Assembly: GCA_031275535.1 (NCBI GenBank)
Contig: JAISOR010000174.1
Span: 1 to 5,583, forward strand
Source: Treponema sp.
GTDB taxonomy: Bacteria > Spirochaetota > Spirochaetia > Treponematales > Breznakiellaceae
Reading direction: 5' to 3'
Length of the DNA stretch: 5,583 nucleotides
The notes below the pieces were generated by a model, which was not told where the DNA came from, searched no databases, and saw only the letters and a list, made by a program, of their open reading frames with translations. This document shows, one piece after another, positions 3,211 to 5,583 of the stretch; within the stretch, counting starts at the first letter, position 1; each line of letters starts with the position of its first letter. Position numbers and translations under genes: made by a program.

Positions 3211-5583
3211 CGGTAAAAAAGGACTTCGTCGGATAAACGGCTGTCTGAAGGAACCAGGTCTTCCCATGCCGAGGGTTCCAGAACGTCTTTGTCGATCTGT
3301 AAATAGAGCTGCTGCTCATATCCCGGCTCGGGGTAGAGGGCGTTTCGGGAATTGAGGTATGCCAGATTTATGCCCGGGCTTGAAAGGTCCGCCACACCGG
3401 CCCGGAGCATGGTTTCGGGGTTCCGGGTCAGGGTGTCCCAGGCCCGGGCCGATTCGGTATAAAGCCCCAGGGCCCTGGAACGGTAGCCCATGTTGCCGGT
3501 TTGTTCAGTCAGGGCTTCCAGGGTGACCCCCAGATTATTCCGGGCAACCATCATCCGCTCCGCCAGTTCCAGGTATTCGGGACGGTCGTTGGGCATCAAC
3601 ATGGGGAACCGGGCCCGCTCGGTTTCCAGGATATCCAGCAGGCGGTTATAGTAGCCCTGGGCGGCAAAATAGTTTCCCCGCATATAGGAGGTGTTTCCTA
3701 TGGCATGGAGCGCCCGCCGGTTCAGGGGCATTTCGGAGGAAACCGTAAAGAACCGGTCCAGGGCCGGAGCCCATTGCCTTTGATGATAATAGGCCGAACC
3801 CATGCGGTACTGAATTTCCGGCGGAGCCCAGCCGTTCCGCTCGGCCCGCAGATAGTATTGCAGGGCCTGTTCCATGTCCCCCGCTTTGGTGAAGTATTCA
3901 AGGTCCCCCAGATCCGCATAGAGCCGGCCCGATTCGGGGGAACGGGGAAGGACCCGCCGGGTAACGGCGTCTTCATAAATATCAATCCCCTTAACCAACT
4001 GTTCTTCCGCGGCGAAAAATTCTTTGGCGCCGATCAAAACCTGGGCATAACGCCTCTGGGTGTCTATCCGGTAAGCGGCCCGCCTGGTAGATTCCTCCGG
4101 CGCGGCATCAAAGGCCCGGACCGCCCTTTCCAGGGTCTGGCGTTCCTCCCCGGTATTCCCAAAGTTGTTATAGTACCGGGCAAGATGGTAATGGGATTCC
4201 GGCAGGGACGGGTCCGCCTGTACCGCTTTGATAAGGATGTCCCGGATTCCCTCTATGCGGCTAATATGCTCGTCCGGGACCCCCTGGGGCTCTTCGAGCC
4301 GTTTATCCAGAAGGTAGCCCCCAAGTTCCGCCAGGGTGGGGGGGGATATCTTGCGTTTGGAGGAGCCCATGAAGTATTGCTGCAAGGGGAGGACCTCCCC
4401 CAGGTTGTCGGTCCTGATAAAATACTTCAACATCCGTTCAACGATGGGGTCCTCCCATCCATAACGTTCCAGAAGCCGGGCATAGGCGCTGCGGGCGTCT
4501 TCGTACCGGGCCTCCTCAAGTTCCCCCCAGAGCAGGTTGTTATCCCCCAGGGCGAGGAGCCCCTCTTTGTCATCCACCGCATAATCTAAAATATTCCGCC
4601 GGATAATACGATCCGCCTTGGCATAATTCCGCAGATAGTTGGTTTCCATGGAGGCATAGTCCAGGGCGCCTTTTTTATCCCTGGGATAGTACCGCAGCAG
4701 TTCGTCGTACTTTTCTTCCGCATAGATATATTGACGGGTATCCCGAAAAGCTTCGGCATAGCGGTAGAACCATTTCTTTTGCCGGTGGATTCTAAAGGCT
4801 TCATTGAACCGCTCGTTTGCCCTGGCATATTCACCCGCGCCTATCCGTTCATATCCTATGGCATAAATCGAATTTGCCCGCAGGGGGGTATAGATAAACC
4901 GGTAAATTAAATAGAAAAGGGACGCCGCCACCAGGGCAACGGCGAAAAAGAGCCGTAATACGGGCAGAAATTTATGAACAAAGATATAGGCAAAACTCGC
5001 CTGTTCCGCTTCCAGGTCTTCGCCGGTTTGCTTTTCAAATCCCCGGGGAATGGGAATGGTCCGGCCAAGGATCTTCCCCGCCAGGGACGCCGCCTCTTTT
5101 GCCGGCGCTCCCCGGATCAGCGATTTTATCAGGGAGGACATGAGATCCGGGGCCACCGCCTGTTCCGCAATTAGTTCTTCGCAGGCGATACGCAGGTTAA
5201 GGGGATAGGATGCGAGGGTCTCCCTTAACCGGTTAAATTCCTCTTCATTTAGTTGTATTTCCTCAACCGCTTCCCCGGCCGCGCCGGCGCCCGGAGCTGC
5301 CCCCGGAGCCGTTGTACCGGAAGGCGCGCCGCTAAAGACATCGTCAATACCCGCAAGGGAGAATTCGTCATCGGAAAAATCCTTCCCCGCCGGAGCAGCC
5401 GCGGTTTCATCGGGGAGGCCGAAATCGGGGGATAGATCGCCGGCGTCAAGATTAAAGGTATCAAAGGAATCCAGGGGAGTTTCTTCAAAGACGCCGGATT
5501 CCTCGCCGCCAAGGTCAAATCCCTCCCCGCCAAGATTGGACTCCTCTCCACCCAGGTCGAATCCCTCGCCGCCAAGATTGGAT
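3207..5583 (-). CDS. membrane-anchored TPR protein, candidate spirochaetal flagellar collar protein FlcA (5' end beyond window)
   Basis: The open frame runs from the right edge to TGA at 3207; 791 residues are visible and the true start is outside. A GTG at 5156 is only an internal codon, because the frame continues upstream with protein-like sequence. Visible residues 1-120 are acidic, Gly/Pro/Ala-rich and probably disordered, opening with a heptad repeat. A helical region follows (about 123-160, with ETLASYPLNLRIACEELI), then a region containing GAPAKEAASLAGKILG. One membrane helix lies at about 209-231, followed by some 550 residues of TPR-like helical hairpins, for example YAEEKYDELLRYYPRD, SHYHLARYYNNFGN and YRMGSAYYHQRQWAPALDRF. 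The likely topology is cytoplasmic N-terminus and periplasmic TPR domain. This matches my recollection of spirochaetal TPR proteins that build the periplasmic flagellar collar (FlcA, BB0326 in Borrelia), which is why that is suggested; a general TPR scaffold is the alternative. No frameshift is seen. Confidence 0.85.
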   Translation of the reverse strand, partial: SNLGGEGFDLGGEESNLGGEGFDLGGEESGVFEETPLDSFDTFNLDAGDLSPDFGLPDETAAAPAGKDFSDDEFSLAGIDDVFSGAPSGTTAPGAAPGAGAAGEAVEEIQLNEEEFNRLRETLASYPLNLRIACEELIAEQAVAPDLMSSLIKSLIRGAPAKEAASLAGKILGRTIPIPRGFEKQTGEDLEAEQASFAYIFVHKFLPVLRLFFAVALVAASLFYLIYRFIYTPLRANSIYAIGYERIGAGEYARANERFNEAFRIHRQKKWFYRYAEAFRDTRQYIYAEEKYDELLRYYPRDKKGALDYASMETNYLRNYAKADRIIRRNILDYAVDDKEGLLALGDNNLLWGELEEARYEDARSAYARLLERYGWEDPIVERMLKYFIRTDNLGEVLPLQQYFMGSSKRKISPPTLAELGGYLLDKRLEEPQGVPDEHISRIEGIRDILIKAVQADPSLPESHYHLARYYNNFGNTGEERQTLERAVRAFDAAPEESTRRAAYRIDTQRRYAQVLIGAKEFFAAEEQLVKGIDIYEDAVTRRVLPRSPESGRLYADLGDLEYFTKAGDMEQALQYYLRAERNGWAPPEIQYRMGSAYYHQRQWAPALDRFFTVSSEMPLNRRALHAIGNTSYMRGNYFAAQGYYNRLLDILETERARFPMLMPNDRPEYLELAERMMVARNNLGVTLEALTEQTGNMGYRSRALGLYTESARAWDTLTRNPETMLRAGVADLSSPGINLAYLNSRNALYPEPGYEQQLYLQIDKDVLEPSAWEDLVPSDSRLSDEVLFYR
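5499..5582 (-). repeat. 21-base tandem repeat encoding [S/F][N/D]LGGE[G/E] heptads
   Basis: Four consecutive 21-base units encode SNLGGEG, FDLGGEE, SNLGGEG and FDLGGEE, so the higher-order unit is 42 bases (14 residues). The copies differ mostly at third codon positions (for example GGC/GGT and GAG/GAA), suggesting selection on the protein. The array lies in the acidic N-terminal part of the TPR protein and probably continues past the right edge. Confidence 0.85.

Noticed and set aside
3501..4589. 362-codon plus-strand open frame
   Set aside because: It lies wholly antisense to the TPR gene, whose minus-strand product has convincing TPR hairpins; the plus translation is Gly/Pro/Phe-rich and unlike any family I know.
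5154..5156. GTG as the start of the TPR protein
   Set aside because: The frame stays open upstream to the window edge with structured, repeat-bearing protein sequence, so GTG is an internal valine codon.

Overview
The window looks like chromosomal DNA of a spirochaete, most likely a gut-type Treponema relative. The reasons are a MurA with aspartate at the usual catalytic-cysteine position, a large membrane-anchored TPR protein of a kind I associate with spirochaetes, and moderately GC-rich coding DNA broken by very AT-rich spacers. The genus is inferred, not proven.

Layout. The conserved genes all lie on the minus strand. From right to left they are: a TPR protein running off the right edge (3207-5583), tRNA-Val(CAC) (3092-3163), a small membrane lipid kinase of the SEC59/DGK1/VTE5 type (1280-1930), and murA, whose 3' end is cut by the left edge (1-1178). 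Between the kinase and the tRNA, on the plus strand, sits a BrnT/BrnA-type toxin-antitoxin pair (2287-2899). It is flanked by non-coding DNA rich in inverted repeats: an AT-rich divergent region (1931-2286) on its left and a GC-rich multi-hairpin block with a tRNA T-arm fragment (about 2900-3091) on its right. The simplest reading is a small accessory insert in a minus-strand housekeeping array.

Functions. MurA makes the first committed peptidoglycan precursor. The lipid kinase probably phosphorylates diacylglycerol or a polyprenol, which could link to envelope lipid or carrier recycling. The TPR protein has an acidic cytoplasmic N-terminal region, one membrane helix and a large, probably periplasmic, TPR domain; the spirochaetal flagellar collar protein FlcA is a candidate identity. 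BrnT/BrnA is a type II toxin-antitoxin module.

Regulation. Strong sigma70-like promoters precede murA and the tRNA. The murA promoter is so close to its ATG that the mRNA may be leaderless. The starts of murA, the kinase and brnT are each fixed by a nearby upstream in-frame stop and lack a Shine-Dalgarno sequence, whereas brnA has a good one. Four TTGTAT-type half-sites, arranged as two inverted pairs, lie between the kinase and brnT and are candidate BrnA operator sites. I saw no clearly new multi-gene system. The more unusual signals are the operator-like repeats, the hairpin/T-arm block and the near-leaderless promoters.
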